A DNA stretch of 64,000 nucleotides from Methanolinea sp. (GTDB lineage: Archaea; Halobacteriota; Methanomicrobia; Methanomicrobiales; Methanospirillaceae), in contig JASFYI010000003.1 of assembly GCA_030055515.1 (NCBI GenBank), positions 124,001-188,000 of the forward strand. The letters are read 5' to 3'. The notes below the pieces were generated by a model, which did no database searches, was not told the DNA's origin, and worked only from the letters and a program-made list of their open reading frames with translations. The translations under genes and the position numbers were made by a program. Positions 54,085-62,813 of this stretch are shown here, in pieces. Position 1 is the first letter of the stretch. The number at the start of each line of letters is the position of its first letter.

Positions 54085-54806
54085 TCTTCAATCCCCCATT
54101 CCTTGAGGGCAGGCTCCTCGCGGCCCACCATGTAGATGTACTCGTCGATCGTCTCGAACCGCGATCCATCCGAAGGGTCCTCGAGGATGACCCTGTTGGG
54201 AACGCTCCCGGGGACCTTCTCTATCGCGACGATCCGTGCCACCCGGCCCGAGTGCCTCCCGCCGATGACCATCGCCATGTTGCCGACGGCAAACGGGAAG
54301 TGGTCGAGGATGGCAAACCTGTTCTCCGGTTCGAGGGAGAGGACGATCGAGTCGCCGGGCTTGTACCTGTTGTCCGCGAGGACGTTTGCACCGGAGCGGA
54401 GGTTCAGTTGTACTTTCCCGCCGGGGACTATCGTCTTGTTCCGAATCTTCTCGAGGCGGGTCTTCGCGGACTCCGCGTCGATCTCGATCGTCCGGTGCCG
54501 GCCGTTCTTGTCCCGGAGGATGCGGTAGTGCTTGTTGATCCGCGGGATCGAGATGATGTCGAAGATGCCGATTCCCATCCGGGGATTCCGGCACGGCCTG
54601 CCGTTCACGATGACGTCCCTCTGGTGGAGGATCTGCCTGACCTCCTTTGCATTCGCCGCGAGGTGCATGTGTTCCCGCAGCCACACCGCGATCGGCATCG
54701 CGTTCGCGTTGTGAGGTCCGGGTGCCGTCTTTGTGATGAACTTGCTCGTCTTCTTCGCGACGTGCCAGGAGTCGGGGGCATTCAGCCTCTTTAGGTGATC
54801 TGACAT
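54081..54806 (-). CDS. rps4e: Ribosomal protein S4e (eS4)
   Basis: A 241-residue small-subunit protein of archaea and eukaryotes, with an S4-like RNA-binding domain (ANAKEVRQILHQRDVIVNGRPCRNP) and a KOW motif region near VIGGRHSGRVARIVAIE. I use the ATG at 54806, which overlaps the rpl24 stop; an adjacent GTG one codon upstream is possible. Confidence 0.95.
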   Translation of the reverse strand: MSDHLKRLNAPDSWHVAKKTSKFITKTAPGPHNANAMPIAVWLREHMHLAANAKEVRQILHQRDVIVNGRPCRNPRMGIGIFDIISIPRINKHYRILRDKNGRHRTIEIDAESAKTRLEKIRNKTIVPGGKVQLNLRSGANVLADNRYKPGDSIVLSLEPENRFAILDHFPFAVGNMAMVIGGRHSGRVARIVAIEKVPGSVPNRVILEDPSDGSRFETIDEYIYMVGREEPALKEWGIEE

Positions 54807-55171
54807 CACTCACTCCCCCCGAGTCTCTCTGCCCTCTTTGGGTCTTTCAGGTTGAGCTTCGTCACCTGCACGTTGGAGGGGTGCACGGGGCGCGGGACCT
54901 CGGTGCCGTCCGCCTTGCGGACAGAGACACCCTGGACGACGATCATGCACCTCTTCGTGTCTACCTTGTCCACGAGTCCCTCCGTCCCGGCCGACTCGCC
55001 GCGGAGGACCTTGACCGTGTCCCCCGTCACCACGCGGACGCTGCGCCTGTGGTATTTCTCGCGCAGCGCAGGGGCGAGCGGGGCATGGAGGAAACGGTTC
55101 CTCGCGTGGGCAGGTGCCGTGTACCGGGCCTTCCTCTGTTTCCTCGGTTGCTTGCTCTCGATTCGGACCAT
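54806..55171 (-). CDS. rpl24: Ribosomal protein L24 (uL24)
   Basis: A 121-residue protein with KOW motif VTGDTVKVLRGESAGTEGLV. The N terminus carries the archaeal extension KQPRKQRKARYTAPAHARNRF. It follows rpl14 by 9 bp. Confidence 0.95.
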   Translation of the reverse strand: MVRIESKQPRKQRKARYTAPAHARNRFLHAPLAPALREKYHRRSVRVVTGDTVKVLRGESAGTEGLVDKVDTKRCMIVVQGVSVRKADGTEVPRPVHPSNVQVTKLNLKDPKRAERLGGSE

Positions 55172-55180
55172 GGATCTGCC

Positions 55181-55579
55181 TCACACGATGATCGTTGCCA
55201 TCGACCCGATCTTCGGGAACCGCTCCGCGACCTCGCGCGCGACCGGTCCCTTGATCTCGGTCCCCCTCGGTTCGTTCTTGTCGTCCACGATGACCACGGC
55301 ATTGTCCTCGAAGCTGACCCTGATGCCGCTCGGCCTCCGCAGCTCCTTCTTCTGCCGGATCACGACTGCCCTCACGAGCTTGCGGCGCATGTCAGGCGTC
55401 CCCTTCTTCACGCTCACGGTCGCGATGTCGCCGAGGCCAAGCCTTGGCTGGCGCCTCCGCACGCCGTGGTACCCGAAGACGGACACGATCTGGACCTCCC
55501 TCGCGCCGGTGTTGTCGGCGCAGAGGAGCCTTGAGCCCGTGTGGAGCGCCCGCGGGATGTTCGACTGCTTCGCCTTCAT
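55181..55579 (-). CDS. rpl14: Ribosomal protein L14 (uL14)
   Basis: A 132-residue protein. It begins [29 protein letters not shown] and has [30 protein letters not shown] across residues 71-100, the L14 signature. The ATG at 55579 overlaps the rps17 stop by 4 bp. Confidence 0.96.
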   Translation of the reverse strand: MKAKQSNIPRALHTGSRLLCADNTGAREVQIVSVFGYHGVRRRQPRLGLGDIATVSVKKGTPDMRRKLVRAVVIRQKKELRRPSGIRVSFEDNAVVIVDDKNEPRGTEIKGPVAREVAERFPKIGSMATIIV

Positions 55580-55902
55580 GATGGCTGCACCTCCACCACG
55601 ACGTACGTGGTGGTCTTCGAGAGCGGCCTGCACTCGGCGATGCGCACGGTGTCACCGGTCTTCGCCTGAATGCAGGGAGGGTTGTGGGCGTGTATCTTGC
55701 TGCTCCGCTTCTCGTAGCGGTTGTATTTGCCCACGTAGTGCAGGTAGGCCCGCTCCACCACCACGGTCTTTGCCATCTTGTCGCTCACGACTTTACCGGT
55801 GATCACCTGGCCGCGCACCGGTAAAGTGCCGTGAAACGGACAATCGACGTCATCGCACTCCCTCTCGGGAGGCCTGACGTTCAACCCGATGTTCCTTGCC
55901 AT
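55576..55902 (-). CDS. rps17: Ribosomal protein S17 (uS17)
   Basis: A 108-residue archaeal S17. It begins [22 protein letters not shown] with the archaeal extension, then [19 protein letters not shown] and [16 protein letters not shown]. The ATG overlaps the stop codon of the RNase P protein gene by one base (TAATG). Confidence 0.95.
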   Translation of the reverse strand: MARNIGLNVRPPERECDDVDCPFHGTLPVRGQVITGKVVSDKMAKTVVVERAYLHYVGKYNRYEKRSSKIHAHNPPCIQAKTGDTVRIAECRPLSKTTTYVVVEVQPS

Positions 55903-56186
55903 TATTTCCCTCTGGTCTTCCAATTCGCGTTGATCCGCTTTTCCGGCGCCATGACCAAGGCGGAACCGTCAATCTCCACCAGGACACCATCCGGGAGGAC
56001 GACACGGAACCGTGTTCCCGCCTTTTGGATCTTCTTCGTCCCCTTCTCCCCCCGGATCACCAGCATGTTCCTGGTCTCATCGATGACGCGGCCCGACAGG
56101 CCGTGCAGGGCAGGGTTGGTCGCCCTAACCACGGTGACTTCCAGCCCGATCAGTTCGTGCCGGAGGATGTTTCGCGGCGAGATCAT
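55902..56186 (-). CDS. rnp1: Ribonuclease P protein component 1 (Rpp29)
   Basis: A 94-residue Sm-like RNA-binding subunit of archaeal RNase P, needed for 5' maturation of tRNA. It has [31 protein letters not shown] and [20 protein letters not shown]. It stands between rpl29 and rps17 as in many archaea; the SUI1 gene often found here is absent. Confidence 0.94.
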   Translation of the reverse strand: MISPRNILRHELIGLEVTVVRATNPALHGLSGRVIDETRNMLVIRGEKGTKKIQKAGTRFRVVLPDGVLVEIDGSALVMAPEKRINANWKTRGK

Positions 56187-56392
56187 CTGGCGCTGCGTCT
56201 CCTGCTGTTCTGCTCGGTCTTCATCCTCGCGATCGTCCGGCGGAGCTCCCGTATCCTGCCGGGGTTCTCCGTCGATCCCCCCGCGCTCACCTTGCCGTAG
56301 TGCTGGATGAGCTCGACCTTCAGCTTCTCCATCTGCTCGGAGAGCTCGACGTCAGAGAGCTGCCGCACCTCCTTTGCCCGGAATATGGCCAT
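56183..56392 (-). CDS. rpl29: Ribosomal protein L29 (uL29)
   Basis: A 69-residue helical protein at the peptide exit tunnel. It starts MAIFRAKEVRQLSDVELSEQ and ends in a basic helix with RIRELRRTIARMKTEQ. The ATG at 56392 lies 2 bp after the rps3 stop, with GAAGTGA upstream. It overlaps rnp1 by 4 bp. Confidence 0.94.
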   Translation of the reverse strand: MAIFRAKEVRQLSDVELSEQMEKLKVELIQHYGKVSAGGSTENPGRIRELRRTIARMKTEQNSRRRSAR

Positions 56393-56394
56393 CT

Positions 56395-57114
56395 TCACTT
56401 CCTCCCGAGCAGCTCTTCCTCGTCGAACTCGTCGGGTTCGAGCGGGAGTTCCTCTTCCGCGATGTCCTCGCCGACCGTCGTGACGGGTATCTCGATGCCT
56501 TTCTTCTGCGGTTTCTCCCTCTTGGCCGTGACCTCGAAGTGGTCGGGGATCTTCGCGGTCGGCGGGATGATCTTGACCTGGACCCCTATCACCCCGAGTT
56601 TCTTCACGGCGACGGCGTAGCCCTTCTCGACGATGGTGTTCACGGGTTCACCCGCGTGCTTGATGTAGCCCTCCGTGAACTTCTGGACCCTCGCGCGGGC
56701 CCCCGTGAGCTTCCCGGCGATGATGACCTCGCAGCCCAGCGCCCCCGCGTCCATCACGCGACGGAGGATGCTCTGGCCGGCCTTCCTGAAGTACCAGCCC
56801 CTCTCGAGGGCGTTCGCGAGGCGCTCCGCCATGATCTGGGCATTGAAGTTCGGGTTGGGAACCTGCTGGACCTCGATCTGGGGGGACTCGACCGCGAAGT
56901 CGTTCGCGAGGTCCTGCGTGAGCTGCCGGACGAGTTTCCCGCCTTTCCCGATGACGATGCCCGGTTTCTCCGCGAATATCGTGACCTGGGTCCCGAGCGG
57001 CGTCCGCTGGATGTCCATCCCGCCGTACCCCGCGCGCTTCAGCTCCTTCTTGAGGTGTTTTTCCACGCGGGCGCGGCGGACCCCCTCGGCCACGAATTTC
57101 TTCTCGACTGCCAT
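56395..57114 (-). CDS. rps3: Ribosomal protein S3 (uS3)
   Basis: A 239-residue protein with a KH domain (EKPGIVIGKGGKLVRQL) and the S3 C-terminal domain (GCEVIIAGKLTGARARVQKF). The C terminus is an acidic tail (EEELPLEPDEFDEEELL). The ATG overlaps the rpl22 stop codon by one base. Confidence 0.96.
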   Translation of the reverse strand: MAVEKKFVAEGVRRARVEKHLKKELKRAGYGGMDIQRTPLGTQVTIFAEKPGIVIGKGGKLVRQLTQDLANDFAVESPQIEVQQVPNPNFNAQIMAERLANALERGWYFRKAGQSILRRVMDAGALGCEVIIAGKLTGARARVQKFTEGYIKHAGEPVNTIVEKGYAVAVKKLGVIGVQVKIIPPTAKIPDHFEVTAKREKPQKKGIEIPVTTVGEDIAEEELPLEPDEFDEEELLGRK

Positions 57115-57575
57115 CAGGCCGCCTCCTTCGCGACGATCTCGATGTTCACCGTCTCCTTGCGCTTGGGTGTCGCCCTGCCCATCGCCCTCGGGAAGATGCC
57201 GCGGTACGCCCTGCCCCTGTTCGCCGCGACGTGCACGATCTCGAGGTTCTCCGTGTCGAGCCCGAGGTACTCGGCGTTCTTCACCACCGAGTGGAGGAGG
57301 CGGAGGTACGCCTTCGATGCCTTCTTTGGGTACCTCCCGGCACACCACCCGGAGAGCCCCTTCTTGTGCGCGACCTTGCGGTTGAACCTTCGGAACGGAA
57401 TCGGTTTCTTCCCCTCGACGACCTGCGTGAGGTACGAGATTGCCTCGGGGACCTTCTTGTGCCGTATGAAGGACGCGATCTCGATCGCGTGCTTCGGGGA
57501 GATCTGCACCTCGGTTGCCTTCCCGCGGGCATAGGTCTCCCCCTCGAATGCCACAGAGTAGCGTGTCCTTGCCAT
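57114..57575 (-). CDS. rpl22: Ribosomal protein L22 (uL22)
   Basis: A 153-residue archaeal L22. It begins [22 protein letters not shown] and contains [16 protein letters not shown] and [24 protein letters not shown]. It follows rps19 by 5 bp. Confidence 0.95.
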   Translation of the reverse strand: MARTRYSVAFEGETYARGKATEVQISPKHAIEIASFIRHKKVPEAISYLTQVVEGKKPIPFRRFNRKVAHKKGLSGWCAGRYPKKASKAYLRLLHSVVKNAEYLGLDTENLEIVHVAANRGRAYRGIFPRAMGRATPKRKETVNIEIVAKEAA

Positions 57576-57580
57576 GGCGA

Positions 57581-57994
57581 TCACTTCAGCGGCACGTACT
57601 TGCTCGAGCGGGTCGCCCCGATACCGGCAGCCCCGTGCACCACCTTCTTCCTCGTGAGGGCAAACTCGCCGAGGTAGTGGAAGAGGGCCTCGGGCAGGAT
57701 CTCGACCTTCACGAATTCCTTCCCGTTGTGGATGTCGACCGTCCGCCCCACCATCTCCGGCATCACGATCATGTCCCGCAGGTGTGTCCGGATGGTGCCA
57801 TCGCCCTTCTTGAACTGCGCGAGGAGGTGTTCCTCGCCGCGGGTGAGACCGCGGAGCAGCTTCCGCCTCGCGCGGGCCGGCATGACGGCGGCGAGCTCGG
57901 ACCGGCCCATCGCCCGCAGCTCGTCGAGCCGGAAACCGCGGTACGTGAACTCCTCCCGCCGCCTCGGGATCTTCTTCTGCGCCTTCTTTGCCAT
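57581..57994 (-). CDS. rps19: Ribosomal protein S19 (uS19)
   Basis: A 137-residue protein. It starts [20 protein letters not shown], the archaeal extension, and has the S19 signature [27 protein letters not shown] and [14 protein letters not shown]. It follows rpl2 by 10 bp. Confidence 0.95.
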   Translation of the reverse strand: MAKKAQKKIPRRREEFTYRGFRLDELRAMGRSELAAVMPARARRKLLRGLTRGEEHLLAQFKKGDGTIRTHLRDMIVMPEMVGRTVDIHNGKEFVKVEILPEALFHYLGEFALTRKKVVHGAAGIGATRSSKYVPLK

Positions 57995-58004
57995 GTGTCA
58001 CCAC

Positions 58005-58721
58005 TCACTTCTTGGATAGCCCCGTTCTCCTCGCTGCGATGTGCCCGACTGCCCGTCCGGGCGGGGTCCCGCGGCTCACGGTCTTCGGCCTGCCCGCGTG
58101 CTGGTGTCCGCCGCCGCCGAAGGGGTGGTCGATGACGTTCATCGCGACACCCCTCACCCGTGGCCAGTTGGACGCGGTGTTCTTCATCTTGTGGTACTTC
58201 TTCCCGGCCTTGACGAAGGGTTTCTCGCCGCGGCCGCCCCCGGCCACGATTCCCACGGTGGCACGGCAGCGGCTGTTGAACCACTTCAACTCCCCGCTCG
58301 GCATCGTCACGCCGACGCGGTCCTCCGTCCTGTCGACGACGACCGCCTGCGTCCCGCTGGCCCGGACGAACTTGCCGCCGTCATTGGGCTGTGCCTCGAT
58401 GTTGCAGATGAACGTCCCGGCCGGGATCTCCGCGAGGGGCAGCGTGTTGCCGTTCTTCACCTCTGCCCCCGCGCCCCACGCGATCGTGTCGCCCACGCCC
58501 ATTCCCTCCGTCGCGAGGGTGTACACTTTCTTCCCGTCCGCGAGGCGGACGAGCGCGATCGGGGCGTGGCGTGCGGGGTCGTGCTCGATGTCCTCGACGA
58601 CTCCCTGGACGAGGCCGTCAGCGCTGTTCACGTGCCGGATCGCGGCCTTGTACCTGTGCGAGGGGGCACGGTATGTCGGGCCCCCCTTCCCCCGGCTCTG
58701 CGTGGTGATGCGATGTCCCAT
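58005..58721 (-). CDS. rpl2: Ribosomal protein L2 (uL2)
   Basis: A 238-residue peptidyl-transferase-region protein. It starts MGHRITTQSRGKGGPTYRAPSHRYK and ends with the L2 signature VRGVAMNVIDHPFGGGGHQHAGRPK across residues 196-220. The ATG at 58721 is preceded by GGTGGGG; a GTG at 58730 lies inside that site. Confidence 0.96.
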   Translation of the reverse strand: MGHRITTQSRGKGGPTYRAPSHRYKAAIRHVNSADGLVQGVVEDIEHDPARHAPIALVRLADGKKVYTLATEGMGVGDTIAWGAGAEVKNGNTLPLAEIPAGTFICNIEAQPNDGGKFVRASGTQAVVVDRTEDRVGVTMPSGELKWFNSRCRATVGIVAGGGRGEKPFVKAGKKYHKMKNTASNWPRVRGVAMNVIDHPFGGGGHQHAGRPKTVSRGTPPGRAVGHIAARRTGLSKK

Positions 58722-58730
58722 GTTCCCCAC

Positions 58731-58979
58731 CTACATGATGCCAAGCCGGGAGAGGATCTCCTCGGCCGCTTTCTCGTTCGCGAAGCTGATGATCGCCTTC
58801 TTCCTTCCGTCCATCGTCATCATCGTCGAGACGTGGGTGACTTCCTGCGCGAACGTCTTCTCGATCTCCCTTTTTATCTCTGCCTTGGTCGCGTTGTTGT
58901 CGACGATGAACTGGAGCTTGTTCTGGTTCTCGAGGGCCATCATGGCCTTCTCCGTGACGTAGGGGTACCGGAGCACCAT
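58731..58979 (-). CDS. rpl23: Ribosomal protein L23 (uL23)
   Basis: An 82-residue protein at the exit tunnel, where SRP and nascent-chain factors dock. It starts MVLRYPYVTEKAMMALENQNKL and ends with KKAIISFANEKAAEEILSRLGIM. The ATG follows the rpl4 stop closely (2-bp gap). Confidence 0.94.
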   Translation of the reverse strand: MVLRYPYVTEKAMMALENQNKLQFIVDNNATKAEIKREIEKTFAQEVTHVSTMMTMDGRKKAIISFANEKAAEEILSRLGIM

Positions 58980-58981
58980 GG

Positions 58982-59731
58982 TCACGCACCACCCCCGAGC
59001 CGCGCAATCGCGCCCTCCGTCCACACCGTGAGCCTCCCGGGGAGCGTGCCAGGCGCGAGGAGCTCGCAGGTGAGCTGGTCCACGGTGGTCACGTCGACGC
59101 CCGGCAGGTTCTCCGCGGCGTAAAGGGGCTTTCCTGCCGTCACGATGAGGAGGCTCTTCTTCTGCTTGTACCGCCGGCCCCTCATCTTCCCGCGACCCGC
59201 GCGTACCTTCCGGCTCGCCTTGGCCTTCAGGACGTCTCCGAGGACGCCCGCAGCCGCGAGGACGGGGATGACGTCACGCGTCTTCTCGAGATCCTCGAAC
59301 CGGTCCTCGAGGATGACGGGGACGTGCGAGGAGAAGACGTGCCCCCTCGCCCTGACGAGCTCTTCGCACGCAGTCGCCGCGATCGCCGACCACATCGCCT
59401 TCCTCTTCTCCTTCTTGTTCATCCGGCGCACGAGCACCTTCTCCACGACCGGCGGGTGGGCTTCCCTCCCGCCCCTCGCCTGCGGGACCTTCGCGGCCCG
59501 CGAACCGCCCTTGATCCGCGGCACCTGCGCGACACCGCGGCCGGATCCCCAGCTGTGCGCCGACGAGAGGATTCCCGCGTAGGGATACGTCCCGTGGGGC
59601 TGCCGCCTCGTGCTCTGGAGGGCAATGACCGCCTTCTTGATCAGGTCGGGGCGGTATTCCTCCTCGAAGACGGCGGGGAGATCTATCTCCCGGAGAACCG
59701 AGCCGTCCAGTGATAATACCTGCGCTTTCAT
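58982..59731 (-). CDS. rpl4: Ribosomal protein L4 (uL4)
   Basis: A 249-residue archaeal/eukaryotic-type L4. It begins MKAQVLSLDGSVLREIDLPAVF and has SSAHSWGSGRGVAQVPRIKGG in the tunnel-facing loop (about residues 56-76). L4 represses its own operon in bacteria; whether the long leader here is involved is unknown. It follows rpl3 by 4 bp. Confidence 0.95.
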   Translation of the reverse strand: MKAQVLSLDGSVLREIDLPAVFEEEYRPDLIKKAVIALQSTRRQPHGTYPYAGILSSAHSWGSGRGVAQVPRIKGGSRAAKVPQARGGREAHPPVVEKVLVRRMNKKEKRKAMWSAIAATACEELVRARGHVFSSHVPVILEDRFEDLEKTRDVIPVLAAAGVLGDVLKAKASRKVRAGRGKMRGRRYKQKKSLLIVTAGKPLYAAENLPGVDVTTVDQLTCELLAPGTLPGRLTVWTEGAIARLGGGA

Positions 59732-59735
59732 CTCC

Positions 59736-60752
59736 TCAGCACCCCTGCTTGCTCTCCGTGCTCACGAACTCGATCGTCGGCTGCCGGACCACGTGCTCAC
59801 CCTGCCTGATTGCCGGCCTGATGCGCACGAGCCTCTTGGCAGGCCCGGGGATCGACCCCTTGACGAGGACGTAGGGGTTCTTCACCACGCCGTAGTGGAG
59901 GAAACCGCCCTTCGGGCAGATTTCGTCGCCGTTCTCGCCGATCTTGAGGATCCTCTTGTTGAACTCGGTCCGCTGCTGGTACCCCATCTGCCCCATCTGG
60001 GGAACCTGCCAGCGGACGTGGTGCGGGTTCCACGGCCCGAGGTTGCCGACGTGCCGTTCCTTGCCACCCCTCGCGTGCTTCCTCTTGCGCAGCTTGACAC
60101 CCCAGCGCTTCACCGGTCCCTGTGTCCCCTTCCCCTTCGTCACGGCCGTGATGTCCGCGTAAGCACCCGGCTGTATGATGTTCTTGAGGTGGACCTCCTT
60201 GCCGAGGAGGGACGCAGCGAAGTCCAGTCTCTGCTGGACCGTGCCCCCTGCGACCCGCACCTCCATGATCTCGGGGACCTTCTTTGGGACCCCGCTCACC
60301 ATCTGGGGGAGGGTGTGCATCACGGCGAAGATCTCCTCCACCACGCCCTTCGCGACCGCGTCCCTCATCTCGTCCATCGCCTTCGCCGCGTCGTACTCCT
60401 TGGGGAGGGTGATTCTCTTCCCGAGGGCCTCGTCGAGGTTCCCCGCCCAGACCTCCGTGAGGGGGTGCCTCCCGTAGGTGTCCCTCCTGTAAGCCCGGAT
60501 GGCGGCAACCTTCATCGGGGGTGTCTCGATCACGGTGACCGGCACCATGATGTCCTTCCCCTCCGTCGGGCTGTTCTTGTGATCATCCACCATGATGACG
60601 TGGGTCATCCCCACCTTGTACCCGGCAAAGCCCTGGAGCATGGGCTCTCCCTCGTACTGGGGCCATGACTGGTACCGGGGTACAGGGCTCTTGGCCCTCT
60701 TGCGGGGGGAAAAGGCCAGAGATCCTCTTCGTGGATGGTTTATCTTGGGCAT
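59736..60752 (-). CDS. rpl3: Ribosomal protein L3 (uL3)
   Basis: A 338-residue archaeal/eukaryotic-type L3, the first gene of the ribosomal operon. It starts [21 protein letters not shown] and has [17 protein letters not shown] and the L3 signature near [30 protein letters not shown] (residues about 203-232). A leader of about 465 nt precedes it. Confidence 0.96.
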   Translation of the reverse strand: MPKINHPRRGSLAFSPRKRAKSPVPRYQSWPQYEGEPMLQGFAGYKVGMTHVIMVDDHKNSPTEGKDIMVPVTVIETPPMKVAAIRAYRRDTYGRHPLTEVWAGNLDEALGKRITLPKEYDAAKAMDEMRDAVAKGVVEEIFAVMHTLPQMVSGVPKKVPEIMEVRVAGGTVQQRLDFAASLLGKEVHLKNIIQPGAYADITAVTKGKGTQGPVKRWGVKLRKRKHARGGKERHVGNLGPWNPHHVRWQVPQMGQMGYQQRTEFNKRILKIGENGDEICPKGGFLHYGVVKNPYVLVKGSIPGPAKRLVRIRPAIRQGEHVVRQPTIEFVSTESKQGC

Positions 60753-61217
60753 GTCTCGATCAATCCTGCATTCTCGAATCGTCTCTGCCGCGGGGTCGGC
60801 CCGCGGCCTTCACCGGGTCTCCCGGTCTCGAACGCCTATCCTCGGCCGGTCCGCGCAGGAGTCGGGCGGTGTCCCCGGGCTCCGGGTGGGAGGGAGCATG
60901 CCCTCCCACGGTATCCCGGAAGAACGGCCCTCGCCCTTTCCGACCGCTTCCCTCCGATCTGCCTCGCAAAGAGTGTCTGAATCCGGCACGGACCTGCCTT
61001 CCCGCGCTCGTCCTCTCGCGGCGGTCCAAGGGCCCATATCCCAGCGGATACGTCCGCCCCGTGTGCCTTCTTCAGTGCCACCGTGTCAGCCGGTGGTGAT
61101 CGCTCACCACTCTCCCGCGATAAGGACACCGGCCCACCCCGGGACGGTGTCCCTGACCTTCGGTGCGGATTCCTCCCCGGGAACTCCTGTCCCGCGGGGC
61201 GGTTTCCTCACATAGGC
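60753..61217 (-). ncRNA. Structured leader of the ribosomal operon or embedded structured RNA (unidentified)
   Basis: This non-coding stretch lies between the operon TATA box and rpl3. It contains at least seven perfect short-loop hairpins (positions on the plus strand): 60788-60794/60800-60806, 60812-60817/60821-60826, 60886-60894/60901-60909 (9 bp), 61044-61048/61053-61057, 61078-61083/61091-61096, 61093-61099/61104-61110 (GCGA tetraloop in the RNA) and 61124-61131/61145-61152 (8 bp). Two of them overlap and exclude each other. I looked for the hallmark motifs of RNase P RNA and SRP RNA and did not find them. The open frames here look fortuitous. Confidence 0.6.
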
Positions 61218-61240
61218 TCCATAATAATTCGGGGGAAACG

Positions 61241-61250
61241 CATATAAACC
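61241..61250 (-). promoter_or_regulatory. TATA box of the ribosomal protein operon
   Basis: Minus strand GGTTTATATG in an AT-rich patch. It predicts a start near 61217, about 465 nt upstream of the rpl3 ATG. Confidence 0.6.
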
Positions 61251-61268
61251 TTATTCAGGCCGGGGCCG

Positions 61269-61673
61269 CTACCCGAAGTAGAGGTCCCCGTCCGGGGTGA
61301 TGTAGACCTCGATGTCCCCCTTGACGAGTCGGGCCCTCGTCCGGCCGGGGGCAGACTCCCTGATCCTGTTGAGGAGGGAGAGCGTGTCGTACTTGACCTT
61401 GATCCCGTGTTTCTCTGCCTCCCTGTACACGAGGGACGCGGCATCGAGGAGGTCCATCCCCGTGCTGATGGTGCAGAGGCGGGTGCCGTCGATGGTGTAG
61501 AGGAACTCGAGCGTCTCCCTCGCCTTCCGAATGTTCTCGAGTGCAGACCTCTCTATCGTGCACACGTTTGCCTTCGAGGTCTTGATGATGTCCGCGATCT
61601 GCTGCTGGGTCAGTCCCTGTTTCCGGTACCGCAAGACTTCCTTCTGCCTCTCGGTCAGCAGCCCACCCTTCAT
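61269..61673 (-). CDS. Tfx-family DNA-binding transcriptional regulator
   Basis: A 134-residue regulator of the Tfx family. The N-terminal helix-turn-helix covers LTERQKEVLRYRKQGLTQQQ and IADIIKTSKANVCTIERSA; the C-terminal domain (RTRARLVKGDIEVYITPDGDLYFG) is typical. In Methanothermobacter, Tfx binds downstream of the molybdenum formylmethanofuran dehydrogenase promoter (from memory). Here it is divergent from mtd, with tandem repeats in between. GGGAAGA precedes the ATG, and a TATA-like GATTTAAACA lies at 61694-61703. Confidence 0.92.
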   Translation of the reverse strand: MKGGLLTERQKEVLRYRKQGLTQQQIADIIKTSKANVCTIERSALENIRKARETLEFLYTIDGTRLCTISTGMDLLDAASLVYREAEKHGIKVKYDTLSLLNRIRESAPGRTRARLVKGDIEVYITPDGDLYFG

Positions 61674-61774
61674 GATCTTCCCTTGGGGAGCGTGATTTAA
61701 ACATCTTTCGTTAACTCACTTGGATTTCTAAGGCATCTTGTAGATATTCCGTCGCGCCCGTGCAGTTTCCGGAG

Positions 61775-61798
61775 ATTCCCCGGGATATTCCCCGGGAT
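61775..61798. repeat. Tandem 12-bp direct repeat between tfx and mtd
   Basis: ATTCCCCGGGAT occurs twice in a row (61775-61786 and 61787-61798), and a related AATCCCGCGGAT follows at once. It lies about 55 bp upstream of the mtd TATA box. Evenly spaced repeats centred on CCCGGG suggest a regulator site; Tfx is the obvious candidate. Confidence 0.6.
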
Positions 61799-61852
61799 AA
61801 TCCCGCGGATGGGGAAATTGCCTGCAATTTGGGGAGTAAAAGATTTCAAAAC

Positions 61853-61861
61853 GTTTATAAC
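61853..61861 (+). promoter_or_regulatory. TATA box of mtd
   Basis: GTTTATAAC, 51 bp before the mtd ATG, predicts a start near 61882 and a leader of about 30 nt. Confidence 0.55.
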
Positions 61862-61911
61862 AGTAGTGGCAGATAGTAACCTGTTAAAACTAAAAAACGA
61901 GGTTGAATTAT

Positions 61912-62751
61912 ATGGTTGTGAAAGTAGGAGTTGCGAAGCTGGGCAATATCGCGAGTGGCGTGATGGCCGAGCTCCTCCTCGACGAGAGGGCAGACCGCGA
62001 GGATATGATCACGTTCATGGCCACGAGCGGCACGAAACTCCAGCCCGAGGACATCGACCGCGTCGTCAACAACCTGATCGCGTGGAAACCCGACTTCGCC
62101 ATCGTCGTATCCCCTAACGGCGTCCTCCCCGGACCGACGGGGGCACGCGAGAGGCTCGCCGCGGCAGGGATCCCGACGATCTTCATCACGGACGATATCA
62201 CGACGAAGAAGGAATGGGCCGAGATCAAGGACGGGAAGTTCGGCTACATCATCATGAAGGGCGACGCCATGATCGGTGCCCGCAGGGAGTTCCTCGACCC
62301 CATCGAGATGGCGGACTACAACGGGAACCTGATCAAGGTCCTCTCGATCACGGGCGCGTTCCGCAAGCTCCAGATGGCCCTCGACCAGGTGATCGACCAG
62401 GTCAAGGCCGGGAAGAAGGGATCGGAGCTCGTCCTGCCCAAGCTCGTCGTCACGTCTGACAAGGCCGTGGAGGGAGAGTTCTCGAACCCGTACGCGCTCG
62501 CAAAGGCGAGGGCAGCCTACGAGATCGCGCAGTCTGTCGCGATGGTCAACGTCAAGGGCTGCTTCATGACGAAGGAGTGGGAGAAGTACATCCCGATCGT
62601 CTGTTCCGCGCACGAGATGATGCGGATCGCGGCGACCCTCTGCGACGAGGCGAGGGAACTGGAGAAGGCATGCGACGGTGTCGTCCGCAAGCCGCACAAG
62701 AAGGATGGCGTCATCGTCTCCAAGACAAAGCTCATCAGCAAGCCGGAGTGA
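61912..62751 (+). CDS. mtd: F420-dependent methylenetetrahydromethanopterin dehydrogenase
   Basis: A 279-residue enzyme that reduces methenyl- to methylene-tetrahydromethanopterin with F420H2, the fourth step of CO2 reduction to methane. It begins [31 protein letters not shown] and has [25 protein letters not shown] and [11 protein letters not shown]. The ATG at 61912 follows CGAGGTTGA. It is transcribed alone, divergent from the Tfx-family gene. Confidence 0.97.
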   Translation: MVVKVGVAKLGNIASGVMAELLLDERADREDMITFMATSGTKLQPEDIDRVVNNLIAWKPDFAIVVSPNGVLPGPTGARERLAAAGIPTIFITDDITTKKEWAEIKDGKFGYIIMKGDAMIGARREFLDPIEMADYNGNLIKVLSITGAFRKLQMALDQVIDQVKAGKKGSELVLPKLVVTSDKAVEGEFSNPYALAKARAAYEIAQSVAMVNVKGCFMTKEWEKYIPIVCSAHEMMRIAATLCDEARELEKACDGVVRKPHKKDGVIVSKTKLISKPE

Positions 62752-62813
62752 ACCGGCACAATTTTTTCCTATTTTGCGCCGGCCATGCCGGTTCTCCCGT
62801 TTCCCCGTCGGGA

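Noticed and set aside
60760-61129. Open frames of 75-97 codons in the rpl3 leader
   Set aside because: Overlap in several frames, poor ribosome-binding sites and strong RNA structure; they look fortuitous.
60753-61217. RNase P RNA or SRP RNA in the leader
   Set aside because: I looked for the conserved RNase P core and the SRP helix 8 motif on the minus strand and found no convincing match. A covariance-model search would be decisive.
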